A stretch of DNA of 64,000 nt from Thalassococcus halodurans (GCF_900108225.1 NZ_FNUZ01000002.1:374501-438500), one strand, 5' to 3'. Positions 16,729 to 26,777 are shown, numbered from the stretch's first letter. Numbers and translations: made by a program. Notes: generated from the sequence alone by a model not told the origin.

Positions 16729-18213
16729 ATGCGCTTTATTCTTGCGATCGATCAGGGAACGACATCCAGCCGCGCCATTGTTTTTGACGAGGTCATGAAG
16801 GTTGTCGCAACCGCGCAAGAGGAATTCGATCAACACTTTCCGGCAAGCGGATGGGTTGAACACGACTGTCACGATTTGTGGACGACTGTTGTGTCCACAT
16901 GCCGTGCGGCGATGAAGGATGCAGGGATCGATGCGGGTGACATTGCGGGCATCGGCATCACCAACCAGCGTGAGACGACTGTCGTTTGGGACAAGAATAC
17001 AGGCGAACCTGTTTACAACGCGATTGTCTGGCAAGATCGCCGCACATCCGAGTTCTGCTCGGGGCTGAAAGAACAGGGACATGAAAAGGTGGCGACCCAA
17101 CGGACCGGTCTTTTGCTGGACCCGTATTTCTCAGGCACCAAAGTGGCTTGGGTGTTGAACAACGTTGATGGTGCACGGGCACGCGCCGAGGCGGGAGATC
17201 TGCTGTTTGGCACTGTGGACAGCTGGCTGGTCTGGAACCTGACGGGCGGTCAGAACCATGTAACGGACGCGACAAACGCCGCACGGACTTTGCTTTATGA
17301 CATCCGGAAAAACCGCTGGTCGCAAACCATGTGCGATATGCTGGATATTCCGATGTCCATGCTGCCCGAGGTGAAAGACTGTGCCAGCGATTTCGGCATG
17401 GTGAAAGAAGACCTTTTCGGCGCGGAAATCCCAATTCTTGGCATCGCTGGCGATCAACAGGCGGCCACCATCGGGCAGGCCTGTTTCAAGCCGGGTATGA
17501 TGAAATCCACCTACGGCACGGGATGTTTCGCGCTTCTCAACACAGGTGACGAACCCGTCACGTCGAACAACCGATTGCTGACAACGATTGCCTACCGCCT
17601 TGATGGCAAAACGACCTACGCGCTTGAAGGGTCGATATTTATCGCAGGGGCCGTGGTCCAGTGGCTGCGCGACGGACTTCAGATCATCGAAAATGCCAAG
17701 GATACTCAGGCTTTGGCAGAAACGGCAGATACAGGGCACGACGTCGTTCTGGTGCCTGCCTTCACCGGGTTGGGCGCGCCGTACTGGAACGCCGAATGTC
17801 GTGGTGCCGCCTTTGGCCTGACGCGCAATTCTGGCCCTGCCGAGTTCGCCAAAGCCGCGCTGGAGTCGGTGGGCTACCAGACGCGTGACCTGCTAGAGGC
17901 GATGCATGCGGATTGGTCGTCTTCCGGTGAAACCGCGCTGCGTGTTGATGGCGGGATGAGCGCATCTGATTGGACGATGCAGTTTCTGTCGGACATCATC
18001 GATGCCCCTGTGGATCGCCCGCATGTGCTGGAAACAACGGCTATGGGCGCCGCATGGTTGGCGGGCCAACGCGCAGGGCTTTATCCAGATATGGAGGGCT
18101 TTGCCGAAACGTGGTCGGTTGAAAAGACCTTTACCTCGGACATGTCGGCCGAGGTACGCGACGCCAAATACGCGGCGTGGAAGCGTGCAGTTGCTGCGGC
18201 GCAGGCATTCTAA
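16729..18213 (+). CDS. glpK: Glycerol kinase
   Basis: A 494-residue cytoplasmic FGGY kinase that phosphorylates glycerol to sn-glycerol 3-phosphate with ATP. Clear marks are the N-terminal phosphate loop [14 protein letters not shown], the glycerol-binding [11 protein letters not shown] near residue 85, GIAGDQQAA near residue 240, the ATP-site STYGTGCF and the second FGGY signature [19 protein letters not shown]. Length is typical. It is divergent from glpR across 270 bases that hold a candidate operator; AGGGGAGAGG precedes the start. No glpF or glpD is adjacent. Confidence 0.97.
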   Translation: MRFILAIDQGTTSSRAIVFDEVMKVVATAQEEFDQHFPASGWVEHDCHDLWTTVVSTCRAAMKDAGIDAGDIAGIGITNQRETTVVWDKNTGEPVYNAIVWQDRRTSEFCSGLKEQGHEKVATQRTGLLLDPYFSGTKVAWVLNNVDGARARAEAGDLLFGTVDSWLVWNLTGGQNHVTDATNAARTLLYDIRKNRWSQTMCDMLDIPMSMLPEVKDCASDFGMVKEDLFGAEIPILGIAGDQQAATIGQACFKPGMMKSTYGTGCFALLNTGDEPVTSNNRLLTTIAYRLDGKTTYALEGSIFIAGAVVQWLRDGLQIIENAKDTQALAETADTGHDVVLVPAFTGLGAPYWNAECRGAAFGLTRNSGPAEFAKAALESVGYQTRDLLEAMHADWSSSGETALRVDGGMSASDWTMQFLSDIIDAPVDRPHVLETTAMGAAWLAGQRAGLYPDMEGFAETWSVEKTFTSDMSAEVRDAKYAAWKRAVAAAQAF

Positions 18214-18224
18214 CCATGAAAAAC

Positions 18225-18256
18225 GGGGTGCCGCAGCCCTAAGGCCGCGCCACCCC
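18225..18256. terminator. Hairpin between converging glpK and coxG
   Basis: GGGGTG (18225-18230) pairs with CACCCC (18251-18256) around a GC-rich loop, in the 50 bases between the two converging stop codons. It could serve transcripts from both sides. Confidence 0.55.
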
Positions 18257-18263
18257 ACACTCG

Positions 18264-18716
18264 TTAAGCAGACTGCTTCTCGGCCACGACCTGAGCGAAG
18301 TTGTCAAAGAATTTGGCCGACAGCTTTTTCGCTGTACCCTGGATCAGACGGCTGCCAAGCTGGGCGATCTTGCCGCCAACTTCGGCCTTCGCGTCATAGG
18401 CCAGAATGGTTTCATCGCCGTCTTCGGTCAGCGTGACATCCGCGCCGCCCTTTGCAAAACCGGCAGCACCACCTTTGCCTTCGCCTGTCAGGCTGAAATG
18501 GTCCGGGGCACCGGCAGTATCCAGCGTGACGTTGCCGCCGAACTTCGCTTTTACCGGCCCGATTTTCAGAACAACCAGTGCTTCAAGTTCTGTGGGCGAA
18601 TGCTGGGTCAGCTCTTCGCATCCGGGAATGCACTGTTTCAGGATCTCGGGATCATTCAGCGCATCATAAACAACCTGCTTCGGGGCTTGAATGCGGACTT
18701 CGTCTTTTAGTTCCAT
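18264..18716 (-). CDS. coxG: CO dehydrogenase accessory protein CoxG (SRPBCC)
   Basis: A 150-residue SRPBCC (START-like) protein. The N-terminal ELKDEVRIQAPKQVVYDALNDPEILKQCIPGCEELTQ is the CoxG signature, followed by the KAKFGGNVTLD and GGKIAQLGSRLIQG segments. CoxG of carboxidotrophs helps attach or assemble CO dehydrogenase at the membrane; this copy ends soon after the START domain, without the longer C-terminal tail of the Oligotropha protein. It is the last gene of the cox operon, 16 bases after a 36-aa ORF. Confidence 0.88.
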   Translation of the reverse strand: MELKDEVRIQAPKQVVYDALNDPEILKQCIPGCEELTQHSPTELEALVVLKIGPVKAKFGGNVTLDTAGAPDHFSLTGEGKGGAAGFAKGGADVTLTEDGDETILAYDAKAEVGGKIAQLGSRLIQGTAKKLSAKFFDNFAQVVAEKQSA

Positions 18717-18732
18717 GTGTTCGTACTCTTGA

Positions 18733-18843
18733 TTAGCAACATTTAGGGAAGGATTTCAGAAGGATATCGGCCTTTTCACTGTCCGAGACCTTGTCGTTCG
18801 GGGCGGGTTTGAACCACGCAATAAGTTTATGCAGTCTGCTCAT
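18733..18843 (-). CDS. Putative 36-aa protein between coxF and coxG
   Basis: A short ORF begins at an ATG at 18843 with a perfect AGGAGG six bases upstream (18855-18850) and ends at a TAA at 18733-18735. The product starts MSRLHKLIAWFKPAPNDKVS, continues with a charged helical part and ends in two cysteines. It overlaps the 3' end of the XdhC-like gene by 17 bases and stops 16 bases before coxG, filling the gap in the operon. The ribosome site and spacing are better than those of most genes around it. I know no function for it; CO dehydrogenase maturation is inferred only from position. Confidence 0.65.
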   Translation of the reverse strand: MSRLHKLIAWFKPAPNDKVSDSEKADILLKSFPKCC

Positions 18844-19639
18844 CGGATCCCTCCTGACGAATGCGGTCCGTGTTCCGCCACAGGATCACTTCGGCGATGA
18901 CAGACACAGCGATTTCCTGCGGGTCGACACCTTTGATGTCCAATCCGGCAGGGGATTTCAGCCGCGCAATGCGCGATGCATCCATGCCTTCTATGAACAG
19001 CTTTTCGCACAAAGCAGCAGCCTTACGGCGTGAGGCAACCATTGACACGCGATCTGCATCCGATCCAAGCGCCGCGCGAAGTGCGGCAAGGTCCTTGGCC
19101 CCTTGGCTGGCGACGACGACAAAGTCACGGGGCGTGATGGACAGTTCGGACAAATCAGTTTCGCTGAACCGCAGGGTCGCGTGGTCGGTTTCCATCATGT
19201 CTGTTACCGCAACGCGGTAGCCCGCCATGTTTCCGTGGACTGCAATCGCACGGCTGATGGGCGAATTACCCAAGATCACCAGCATCGGGGGCAGGGTATA
19301 GGGCTCGATCAACAGATCGACGGTGCCACCTGAAGGACAGCCGCTTTTGAACACCTGCGCACCGTCGTCATCCTGAAGCGCCACGACCTTTTCGCTGGGC
19401 TTCACACGGATCACTTGGGTTTCACCTGTCTCGATGGCCTGCGCGCCTGCTTTGCGCACCGCGCCTTGCACGCAACCACCGCCTAGGTGGCCGATGACTT
19501 CACCGTCGACGGTGACAGCGGCTTTGGCGCCTGCCTTGGCCGAGGTCACATCGGCGGTGCGCACCACGGTCGCCACGCAAAACGGTCGGCCGCTTTTGCG
19601 CAAAGTGTCGATGGTGTCAAAGATGTCGAACTTTCCCAT
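18827..19639 (-). CDS. coxF: XdhC/CoxI-family maturation protein (CoxF position)
   Basis: A 270-residue protein of the XdhC/CoxI family, which prepares the molybdenum cofactor, for example by sulfuration, before insertion into xanthine dehydrogenase-type enzymes. The N-terminal XdhC domain contains GHLGGGCVQGAV near residue 50 and the C-terminal Rossmann part LVILGNSPISRAIAVHG near residue 140. The operon order M-S-L-D-E-this-G matches coxF in the Oligotropha cox cluster. It starts six bases after the coxE stop. Confidence 0.85.
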   Translation of the reverse strand: MGKFDIFDTIDTLRKSGRPFCVATVVRTADVTSAKAGAKAAVTVDGEVIGHLGGGCVQGAVRKAGAQAIETGETQVIRVKPSEKVVALQDDDGAQVFKSGCPSGGTVDLLIEPYTLPPMLVILGNSPISRAIAVHGNMAGYRVAVTDMMETDHATLRFSETDLSELSITPRDFVVVASQGAKDLAALRAALGSDADRVSMVASRRKAAALCEKLFIEGMDASRIARLKSPAGLDIKGVDPQEIAVSVIAEVILWRNTDRIRQEGSDEQTA

Positions 19640-19645
19640 GTGTCC

Positions 19646-20827
19646 TCACAATCTGGCGAATTCGGGTTCAAGCGCGGCAAGCGCGTCGATGGTGTTGACC
19701 GGTAGATGCGCATCCACATGGGGCAGGGCCTCTTGTATGGCGCGGGCGACCGGTTCGTAATCTTTCCAACCAAGAAGCGGGTTCAGCCAAACGATGCGGC
19801 CGGCTTTTTGGCGGATGCGGTTCAGTGACTGACCCAGCTTTTCAGGCGTGCCGGTGCAGTAGCCGTCCGACAGGATCAGAACGACGGTGCGTTTGTTCAG
19901 GCGGGCGGAATACTGGTCGACAAAATTGGCTAATGATCCGCCGATGTCGGTGCCACCGCCGAACCCTTCGGCCATCAGGCTTAGGCGCGAGGCAGCTTTC
20001 AACGTGTCGCGTTCGCGTAATGCATCCGTGACCCGCATCAGGCGGGTGTGGAACAGGAACGCCTCGGCGGTGGTGTCGCGTGAAATTAGGCCGCGCACAA
20101 AGGCCAGAAAGACGCGCGAATAGACGGTCATAGAGCCCGATACATCAGTCAGTGCGATGATGTTCATAGGACGGTCGGGGCGTTTGCGTTTGAACAGGTC
20201 CAGCGGTTCGCCCCCGCGCGCCACCGAGGCGCGTTGAATGCGGCGCATATCCAGCTGCTCGCCGCGTTTGGCCTGTTTGCGGCGACGCGACCGGCGATCC
20301 CTTAGGGCGTGGGCCAGACGTTCGGCGGCCTTTTCAGCGGCCTGCAAATCGGCCTCATCAAACAGTTCGCGCAGATCACGACGCGTCAGGTTGCGACTTT
20401 GGGTGCCGATCAGGCGGCCATCGATACCTTCGGCATCTTCATCGGAATGCCCCGGCATTGTGTCAGCTGGCCCATCGCCATCCTCGGACGGACCATCACC
20501 CAAATGGTCTTTCCACATCATCGGACGTGCAGATTGGGTGCGCACATGGGCCGATGCCTGTCCGGCCTTTTGTGCGCCCTTATTGAACCAGTAGGCGTTG
20601 AACAGATCGTCGAACTTACCCCAGACATCGGCGTCGGGCGACAGAAGGGTTTTCAAAGCCAGACGGGTCTCATCCACATCTGTCGCCTCGACATGCGTCA
20701 AAGCCTGTAATGCGGCACCGGTTTCCGCCGGCCCAAGCGGTACGCCGTTCATGCGCAGGTGGGCGATAAAGCCCGCCATCCGTTCGGCCGGTCCGCTTGC
20801 GCGTTCTGGAAACCGTGTGACCTGCAT
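19646..20827 (-). CDS. coxE: VWA-domain protein CoxE
   Basis: A 393-residue CoxE protein. The C-terminal half holds a von Willebrand A domain with the MIDAS motif DVSGSM near residue 205 (ALTDVSGSMTVYSRVF), a conserved Thr/Gly in GGGTDIGGSL and Asp in ILSDGYCTG. The N-terminal part contains an acidic linker of about 40 residues. CoxE works with the AAA+ protein CoxD in folding or activating the Cu-Mo centre of CO dehydrogenase. I start at the ATG at 20827, which overlaps the coxD stop by one base; the open frame upstream is coxD territory. Confidence 0.9.
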   Translation of the reverse strand: MQVTRFPERASGPAERMAGFIAHLRMNGVPLGPAETGAALQALTHVEATDVDETRLALKTLLSPDADVWGKFDDLFNAYWFNKGAQKAGQASAHVRTQSARPMMWKDHLGDGPSEDGDGPADTMPGHSDEDAEGIDGRLIGTQSRNLTRRDLRELFDEADLQAAEKAAERLAHALRDRRSRRRKQAKRGEQLDMRRIQRASVARGGEPLDLFKRKRPDRPMNIIALTDVSGSMTVYSRVFLAFVRGLISRDTTAEAFLFHTRLMRVTDALRERDTLKAASRLSLMAEGFGGGTDIGGSLANFVDQYSARLNKRTVVLILSDGYCTGTPEKLGQSLNRIRQKAGRIVWLNPLLGWKDYEPVARAIQEALPHVDAHLPVNTIDALAALEPEFARL

Positions 20828-21684
20828 TACGCCACCTTGCCCAACAGACGGTTCAGCACTTCGACAGGCACAGCATCCCGGTCGGTGGCCGTTTTCAGCA
20901 GGCAAACCAAGGTGGCCTGAACGGCTTCGGGGGTCTGGGTCATGTCATTGATGCCCAAACCGGACAGCGCGGCTGCCCAATCCAGCATCTCGGCTACGCC
21001 GGGTTTCTTTTCCAACTCGTCACGACGCATTGCCTGCACCACGTGAACGATTTGTTTGGACAGTGTCGCGCCGATTTCCGGCATGCGGGCGGACAGGATC
21101 GCTAGCTCTTCTTTCTGCGTCGGGTAGTCGACGTAGACATATAGACACCGACGGCGCAGCGCGTCTGATAGATCGCGCGTGCCATTGGCAGTCAGGATGA
21201 CATGCGGGCGCGATTTGGCCTGAATGGTCCCGAGTTCAGGGATCGTGATCTGGAAGTCGGACAGGATTTCCAGAAGATAGGCTTCGAATTCTTCATCCGC
21301 GCGGTCGATTTCGTCCAGCAGCAGAACGGCGGGTGTCTCTTGTGAAATCGCCTGCAACAGCGGGCGTTTCAGCAGGTATTTTTCGGAAAAAAGTTGTTCT
21401 TCACTGGTGCCGTCAGCTCGGATCGCCAGCAGTTGGCGCTGGTAGTTCCATTCGTAAATCGCTTGCGAGGCATCCAGGCCTTCATAACACTGAAGGCGGA
21501 TGAGGTTTGTGTCCAGCACCTGTGCCAGCGCCTTGGCGATCTCGGTCTTGCCGACGCCAGCGGGGCCTTCCAGCAGCAAAGGACGCCCCAGAACCTGCGC
21601 CAGATGCAGCGCCATGGCTGTGCTGTCATTTGCCAGATAGCCGGTTTCGGCCAATCGGGACTGTAGTTCCTGATAGGGTGTCAT
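20827..21684 (-). CDS. coxD: MoxR-type AAA+ ATPase CoxD
   Basis: A 285-residue AAA+ ATPase of the MoxR group. Walker A GPAGVGKTEIAKAL is near residue 40, Walker B VLLLDEIDRAD near residue 118 and sensor I in HVILTANGTRDL near residue 160; RRRC near residue 178 resembles the arginine finger region. In Oligotropha CoxD is needed to mature the [CuSMoO2] active site, together with the VWA protein CoxE, which follows with a one-base overlap. A strong hairpin separates it from coxL. Confidence 0.92.
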   Translation of the reverse strand: MTPYQELQSRLAETGYLANDSTAMALHLAQVLGRPLLLEGPAGVGKTEIAKALAQVLDTNLIRLQCYEGLDASQAIYEWNYQRQLLAIRADGTSEEQLFSEKYLLKRPLLQAISQETPAVLLLDEIDRADEEFEAYLLEILSDFQITIPELGTIQAKSRPHVILTANGTRDLSDALRRRCLYVYVDYPTQKEELAILSARMPEIGATLSKQIVHVVQAMRRDELEKKPGVAEMLDWAAALSGLGINDMTQTPEAVQATLVCLLKTATDRDAVPVEVLNRLLGKVA

Positions 21685-21711
21685 AGCTTTGTCTATTCTG
21701 TGGTTGGGTGA

Positions 21712-21734
21712 GGGGCGGCCTTGGGAACCGCCCC
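21712..21734 (-). terminator. Intercistronic hairpin between coxL and coxD
   Basis: GGGGCGG (21712-21718) and CCGCCCC (21728-21734) form a perfect 7-bp GC stem with a 9-base loop, 16 bases after the coxL stop. Without a T-run it is more likely an mRNA-processing or attenuation element that keeps maturation genes below the structural genes than a full terminator. Confidence 0.5.
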
Positions 21735-21750
21735 GTACCTAGGGTTTGGA

Positions 21751-24165
21751 TCAGCTATGCAGACCCAGATCCTTGGCGATCTTCCAGATGCGCCAGTGAT
21801 CGTGCGGCATGTGGCTTTGGACCAGACCGAACGGACGGAACGCATCGTGCACCGCGTTCGAGAAGCAGGGCACAGAACCTACGTTCGGGCTTTCGCCGAC
21901 ACCTTTTGCACCGATCGGGTGATGCGGGCTGGGGGTGACCGCGAAGTCCGTGGTGTAAGTCGGCGTTTCCCATGCGGTCGGCAGGAAGAAGTCCATCAAA
22001 GTGGCGGACTTGCAGTTGCCCATTTCATCATAGGCAATTTCCTGACCCATCGCGATGGCGTAGCCTTCTGTACAGCCACCATGCACCTGACCGTCGATGA
22101 TCATCGGGTTGATGCGTGTGCCGCAGTCATCCAGAGCGTAGAAGCTGCGGATTTCATGCTCGCCGGTATCAACGTCGATTTCCATCACGCAGATGTACGC
22201 GCCGAAGGGGTAGGTCATGTTCGGCGGATCGTAGTAGCTGACCGCCTCAAGACCGGGCTCGAGCCCCGGAATGGCCTGGTTGTACGCAGCAAAGGCGATT
22301 TCTTTCATAGTCTTGAAGCGTTCAGGCGCACCTTTGACCGAGAAACGATCCACGTCCCATTCGACGTCGTCGTCATGGACCTCAAGCAGGTAGGCCGCGA
22401 TCATCTGTGCTTTCGCGCGGATTTTGCGCGCAGCCATCGCTGTGGCAGCTCCCGCAACCGGTGTGGAACGGGACCCGTAGGTGCCCAGACCGTATGGTGC
22501 GGTGTCTGTGTCGCCTTCCTCGAGCGTGATGTCATCCGCAGGCAGACCGATTTCTGACGCGATGATCTGTGCAAAGGTCGTGGCGTGGCCCTGACCCTGA
22601 CTGATCGTGCCCAGACGTGCGATGGCCGATCCGGTCGGGTGGATGCGGATTTCGCAGCTGTCGAACATGCCCAATCCAAGGATGTCACAGTTCTTGACCG
22701 GACCCGCGCCGACGATTTCGGTGAAATGCGTCAAACCGATCCCGATCAGCTTGCGTGTTTTGCCAGCTTTGAAATCCTCGATCCGCTGGGCCTGTTCTTC
22801 GCGCAGCTCTTTGTAGCCAACTGCGTTCAGTGCTTGGTCCCAAGCGCGATGGTAATCGCCCGAGTCGTATTCCCAACCCAGTGCAGACTGGTAGGGGAAC
22901 TGGTCGGATTTGATAAAGTTGATCCGGCGCAGTTCAGCGGCATCCATGTTCAGCTCGATGGCTAGAACTTCGATCATGCGTTCGATGAAGTAGGCCGCCT
23001 CGGTCACACGGAACGAACAGCGATAGGAAACGCCGCCCGGTGCCTTGTTGGTATAGACACCGTCAACCGCCAGATAGGCCGTCGGGATGTCATAGGACCC
23101 TGTGCAGATGTTCATGAACCCTGCGGGGAACTTTGTCGGGTCGGCACAGGCGTCAAAGCCACCGTGGTCCGCTGTGGTGTGGCACCACAGACCGGTGATC
23201 TTGCCCTCTTTGGTCGCCGCGATTTTACCCTGCATCCAGTAATCGCGCGCAAACGCGGTGGTCATCAGGTTTTCCATACGGTCTTCGACCCACTTCACCG
23301 GCTTGCCAGTGACAATCGAAGCTACCACAGAACAGACGTAGCCGGCATATGCGCCAACCTTGTTGCCAAAACCGCCACCGATGTCGGGGCTGACCACGCG
23401 GATGTTGTGTTCCGCGATACCCGAGATCAGGGACACAACAGTCCGGATCGCGTGAGGGGCTTGGAATGTACCGTACAGCGTCAGCTTGCCGGTGACCTTA
23501 TCCATCGACGCCACACAACCGCATGTTTCCAGCGGGCAGGGGTGCGTACGGTGATAGTAGACCATTTCCTCGGCAACGACGTCGGCCTCTTCCAAAACCT
23601 TTTCGGTGCCTTCCTTGTCGCCCTGTTCCCACGTGAAGATGTGGTTGTGGTGCTTACGGGGGCCGTGCGCGCCTTCGGTCTGGCCTTCAAGGTCTTCACG
23701 CAGAACCACGTTGGATTTCAGCGCCTCGAACGGGTTAACGATGACGGGCAGTTCTTCGTATTCGACCTCAACCGCCTCAACACCGTCAGCGGCTGCATAA
23801 CGGTCATTGGCGATGACGTAGGCGACTTCCTGTCCTTGGAACAGCACTTTGCCGTCCGCCAGAACCATCTGCTTGTCGCCCGCAAGGGTCGGCATCCAGT
23901 GCAGACCAAGGGGTTCAAGGTCTTTGGCTGTCAGAACCGCAACAACGCCGGGAATGGCCATGGCCGCTTCGGTGTTGATCGAGGTCACACGGGCGTGCGC
24001 ATAGGGCGAACGTACGAAGTCGCCGAACAGCATGCCGTCGAGTTTGATATCATCGACGTAGCGCCCCTTGCCTTGGGTAAAACGCACGTCCTCGACGCGT
24101 TTGCGCGACGAGCCCATGCCCTTTAGGTTGGCAGAGCGCTGGTCCTGTGTCAGTTCGTCCTTCAT
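21751..24165 (-). CDS. coxL: Aerobic CO dehydrogenase large subunit, form I
   Basis: The molybdopterin-binding catalytic subunit (804 residues) of aerobic CO dehydrogenase, which oxidises CO to CO2. The active-site loop reads VSYRCSFR with Cys383, the Cu-ligating Cys of the [CuSMoO2] centre; Cys-Ser-Phe-Arg defines form I (true CO dehydrogenase), whereas form II carries AYRGAGR. The first residue of the usual AYxCSFR motif is Ser here. Other cofactor segments include [13 protein letters not shown] and [13 protein letters not shown]. It overlaps coxS by four bases in the M-S-L order. Confidence 0.96.
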   Translation of the reverse strand: MKDELTQDQRSANLKGMGSSRKRVEDVRFTQGKGRYVDDIKLDGMLFGDFVRSPYAHARVTSINTEAAMAIPGVVAVLTAKDLEPLGLHWMPTLAGDKQMVLADGKVLFQGQEVAYVIANDRYAAADGVEAVEVEYEELPVIVNPFEALKSNVVLREDLEGQTEGAHGPRKHHNHIFTWEQGDKEGTEKVLEEADVVAEEMVYYHRTHPCPLETCGCVASMDKVTGKLTLYGTFQAPHAIRTVVSLISGIAEHNIRVVSPDIGGGFGNKVGAYAGYVCSVVASIVTGKPVKWVEDRMENLMTTAFARDYWMQGKIAATKEGKITGLWCHTTADHGGFDACADPTKFPAGFMNICTGSYDIPTAYLAVDGVYTNKAPGGVSYRCSFRVTEAAYFIERMIEVLAIELNMDAAELRRINFIKSDQFPYQSALGWEYDSGDYHRAWDQALNAVGYKELREEQAQRIEDFKAGKTRKLIGIGLTHFTEIVGAGPVKNCDILGLGMFDSCEIRIHPTGSAIARLGTISQGQGHATTFAQIIASEIGLPADDITLEEGDTDTAPYGLGTYGSRSTPVAGAATAMAARKIRAKAQMIAAYLLEVHDDDVEWDVDRFSVKGAPERFKTMKEIAFAAYNQAIPGLEPGLEAVSYYDPPNMTYPFGAYICVMEIDVDTGEHEIRSFYALDDCGTRINPMIIDGQVHGGCTEGYAIAMGQEIAYDEMGNCKSATLMDFFLPTAWETPTYTTDFAVTPSPHHPIGAKGVGESPNVGSVPCFSNAVHDAFRPFGLVQSHMPHDHWRIWKIAKDLGLHS

Positions 24166-24656
24166 TCCGCAGCCTCCTTCTGGGCGTTCATCATGTCAGC
24201 GGATGCAAGGATCGCTTTGACGATGTTCTGATAGCCTGTGCAGCGGCACAGATTGCCTGCCATGCCGAAACGGACCTCTTCTTCGGTCGGGTTCGGGTTT
24301 TCCTGCAGCAGGCGGTGGGCGCGGGTGATCATACCGGGTGTGCAGAAACCGCACTGAAGCCCGTGATGTTCGCGGAACATTTCCTGAATGACGCCAAGGC
24401 TGCCGTCGTCGTTGGTCAGGCCTTCAACCGTAGTCACATCAGATCCATTGGCCTGGGCGACAAACACTGTGCAGGATTTGACCGACTTGCCGTTCAGATC
24501 AACAGTGCAGGCGCCGCAGTGGGACGTCTCGCAGCCGATGTGCGGGCCAGTGATATTTAGGTTTTCACGCAGGAAGTGGATCAAAAGGGTGCGCGGTTCT
24601 GCCAGCCCTTCGACTTCCTGACCGTTCACGTTCAGTTTTACATGCATCTTGCTCAT
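24162..24656 (-). CDS. coxS: CO dehydrogenase small (iron-sulfur) subunit
   Basis: A 164-residue subunit carrying two [2Fe-2S] clusters that pass electrons from the molybdenum site to FAD. The plant-type ferredoxin cluster is in [21 protein letters not shown]-like spacing (about residues 43-63, Cys43, 48, 51, 63) and the C-terminal cluster in CGFCTPGM and [11 protein letters not shown]. Length is typical. Four-base overlaps with coxM and coxL keep the three subunits coupled. Confidence 0.96.
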   Translation of the reverse strand: MSKMHVKLNVNGQEVEGLAEPRTLLIHFLRENLNITGPHIGCETSHCGACTVDLNGKSVKSCTVFVAQANGSDVTTVEGLTNDDGSLGVIQEMFREHHGLQCGFCTPGMITRAHRLLQENPNPTEEEVRFGMAGNLCRCTGYQNIVKAILASADMMNAQKEAAE

Positions 24657-25483
24657 GCCGCACGCTCCTGTGCTTTGGCGATGGCCCGGCGAAGGATCAC
24701 TTCGGCCACGTGTTTCTTAAAGGCGATGGGTCCGCGCATGTCCTCTTGGGGATCAATCGCGTCAAGCGCCGCTGCAACGCAGCCATCCACATCACCCTTG
24801 GCAAGCGCATCGCTGGCCTCGGCCGAATAGATCGGTGTGTCGGACAGGTTTGTCATCGCAACGGATGCGTTGCCGCCGCCAACCATGACCGCAGCCGCGG
24901 CTGTCGCGTAGTCACCGATCTTGCGCTTCTGCTTTTCGTAGGCATAGCCGGACATCGACGGCACAGGGATCGTGATCTGTGTCAGGATCTCTTCGTCTTC
25001 GCGGGCTGTGAAGTACGCCGCTTCATAGAAGTCGCGGGCTGCAACCGCGCGGCTGCCATCGGGACCTTCCAGAGTATAGACCGCGCCAAGGCACTGCATC
25101 AGGCCCGGCATGTCATTGCCCGGGTCTCCGTTTGCGACATTGCCGCCAACGGTGCCAACATAGCGCACCTGCGGATCAGCAATCAGCAAAGCCGCTTCGC
25201 GCAGGATCGGAATGCGGCGCGACAGTTCGTCATTGGTGATCAGTTCGTTCTGCGTGGTCATCGCTCCGATCGAAACAATGTCCTCTGCGATTGTGATGCC
25301 CTTCAGGCCGTCGATGTCCTGAAGATCGATCAGATGGCTCAGATCGGCCATCCGCAGTTTCATCATTGGAATAAGGCTATGCCCGCCTGCAATTACACGA
25401 GCTTCGTCACCGTGCGTTTGCAGTAGCGACAGTGCCGACGCGATGTCGGCGGGCCGATGGTATTCGAACCCGGCTGGTATCAT
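24653..25483 (-). CDS. coxM: CO dehydrogenase medium (FAD) subunit
   Basis: A 276-residue flavoprotein subunit that transfers electrons from the Fe-S clusters to the quinone pool. The FAD-binding motifs [15 protein letters not shown] (near residue 32) and [14 protein letters not shown] (near residue 110) are both intact. GGGAGGACAAT precedes the ATG. It is the first structural gene of the cox operon; 140 bases separate it from coxC, and that gap holds a near-perfect 18-base direct repeat. Confidence 0.95.
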   Translation of the reverse strand: MIPAGFEYHRPADIASALSLLQTHGDEARVIAGGHSLIPMMKLRMADLSHLIDLQDIDGLKGITIAEDIVSIGAMTTQNELITNDELSRRIPILREAALLIADPQVRYVGTVGGNVANGDPGNDMPGLMQCLGAVYTLEGPDGSRAVAARDFYEAAYFTAREDEEILTQITIPVPSMSGYAYEKQKRKIGDYATAAAAVMVGGGNASVAMTNLSDTPIYSAEASDALAKGDVDGCVAAALDAIDPQEDMRGPIAFKKHVAEVILRRAIAKAQERAA

Positions 25484-25578
25484 ATTGTCCTCCCTTCAGC
25501 GGTAGTCTCGCTGGTAGGGAAAGACTGCGGTATGCGGTGGTGTTCACCAACGATATAGCCATGAAACGCAGGGGTCTG

Positions 25579-25625
25579 TGCACGAAATGCGAATTATCTG
25601 CACGAGTTGCACGAGATGCGAATTA
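25579..25625. repeat. 18-bp direct repeat upstream of coxM (operator candidate)
   Basis: TGCACGAAATGCGAATTA (25579-25596) recurs as TGCACGAGATGCGAATTA (25608-25625): 17 of 18 bases match, 29 bases apart, with a partial TGCACGAG at 25599-25606 between them. The repeats lie 96-142 bases upstream of coxM and the second covers the coxC stop codon. LytTR regulators bind direct repeats, so CoxC is a candidate reader; this is inference. Confidence 0.6.
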
Positions 25626-26777
25626 CACACCTAGGGCGAGTTTTACTTCTGACAGGCGCGACCGGCTGACGGGTACCTTGGTTAGGGACTCGACCGTCGC
25701 GAAAAAGCACGCGCCGGTGTCTTTGGTGCGCTGGAATTCAGACACGAAGGTGGGATTGATCAGATAGCTTCGGTGTGTGCGCAGCAAGCCAGCAGTCCCC
25801 ATGCGGTTTTCAACCTCGGAAATGGACCACGGGCAGAACAGTTTTTCCTGATTGCTGTAAATGATCGTGTAGTGGCCCTCGGCGCGGACGGCTGCGACTT
25901 TGCCCAGATCAATAAACCATGTGCGACCTTCTTTTTCGTACGGAAGGGTCGGGGCGACTTGGGCTGTGACTTCGGGAACATCTGACGCGGGGGCGTCTTC
26001 TGCGGGTTCTGAAGGCTGGGTCGGACGCTCCGCTTTCGCGGCTTGTGCAGGCTGTTCAGCGGGCGCAGGGTTCGGATCTACAAAGGACACGCCTGCCAAA
26101 AGGAACGACCCACTGATGACGAAGGCCGCAATGGTCACACCCATCGCCAAGATTTCATTCGACAGCGCAGGTCCCACCGCCTGAGAGCTTTCGTTGGCGA
26201 CAAAACCTGTGCCCCACATCGCGATGAAATGGACGGCAAAAACGGAAAGGCCGAAAAACACGGTGCCCAACAGGATGTTGCTATTGGCCCGCGCTCCATA
26301 GGCTAGCCAAATCGCCATGACCGATAGAACCATCGCTGCGACAAAGGACACCGCGATGCCACTAGCACCGAAGACAGGGCGGCAGATTTCCATGCCCAGC
26401 ATCCCGATGTAATGCATGCCGGCGATCCCCATGCCCACAAGGATGCCTGCGGCAATCAAGGTCGGGCGCGTTCGCTGTCGGAAGTGCAATACAAGAAGGG
26501 CGGCACCCACAAGAAGGATCGCAAACAGGGCCGAGATCAGCGTGTAAAGCCCGTCGTAGAAGAACAAAATGGGCAGCTGCAGACCCAGCATGGCAACGAA
26601 ATGCATCGACCAGATGCCGCCGCCCAACACAATGGCCGAGATCACGACGATCATCTTGCGTTCGCGAACGGCAAGGTTGGAAGCGCCACGCGTCAACGTA
26701 AGCCCGCTGAACGCAGCCATCAACGCAATGGCCAGCGAAGCGCCAACCAAGAACAAATTGTGTGAGTAGTCTAACAG
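25623..26777 (-). CDS. coxC: MHYT-LytTR membrane regulator CoxC
   Basis: A protein of about 384 residues: seven membrane segments form an MHYT sensor domain (motifs MHFVAML, MHYIGML and VHFIAMW, one in each repeat), then an acidic/proline linker near residues 240-285 and a C-terminal LytTR DNA-binding domain (about residues 290-384, with HYTIIYS and LLRTHRSYLINP). CoxC and CoxH of Oligotropha have this layout; MHYT is proposed to bind copper and sense CO or O2. No ATG or GTG fits the N-terminus. A TTG at 26756 would drop the expected LLDYSHN lead; a CTG at 26777 lies seven bases after GGGAGGA, so I place the start there. Confidence 0.82.
   Translation of the reverse strand: MLDYSHNLFLVGASLAIALMAAFSGLTLTRGASNLAVRERKMIVVISAIVLGGGIWSMHFVAMLGLQLPILFFYDGLYTLISALFAILLVGAALLVLHFRQRTRPTLIAAGILVGMGIAGMHYIGMLGMEICRPVFGASGIAVSFVAAMVLSVMAIWLAYGARANSNILLGTVFFGLSVFAVHFIAMWGTGFVANESSQAVGPALSNEILAMGVTIAAFVISGSFLLAGVSFVDPNPAPAEQPAQAAKAERPTQPSEPAEDAPASDVPEVTAQVAPTLPYEKEGRTWFIDLGKVAAVRAEGHYTIIYSNQEKLFCPWSISEVENRMGTAGLLRTHRSYLINPTFVSEFQRTKDTGACFFATVESLTKVPVSRSRLSEVKLALGV

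Noticed and set aside
21751-24165. Form II (non-CO) xanthine-dehydrogenase-type enzyme
   Set aside because: The active-site loop has Cys-Ser-Phe-Arg, not AYRGAGR, and the cox accessory genes D, E, F, G and C are all present.
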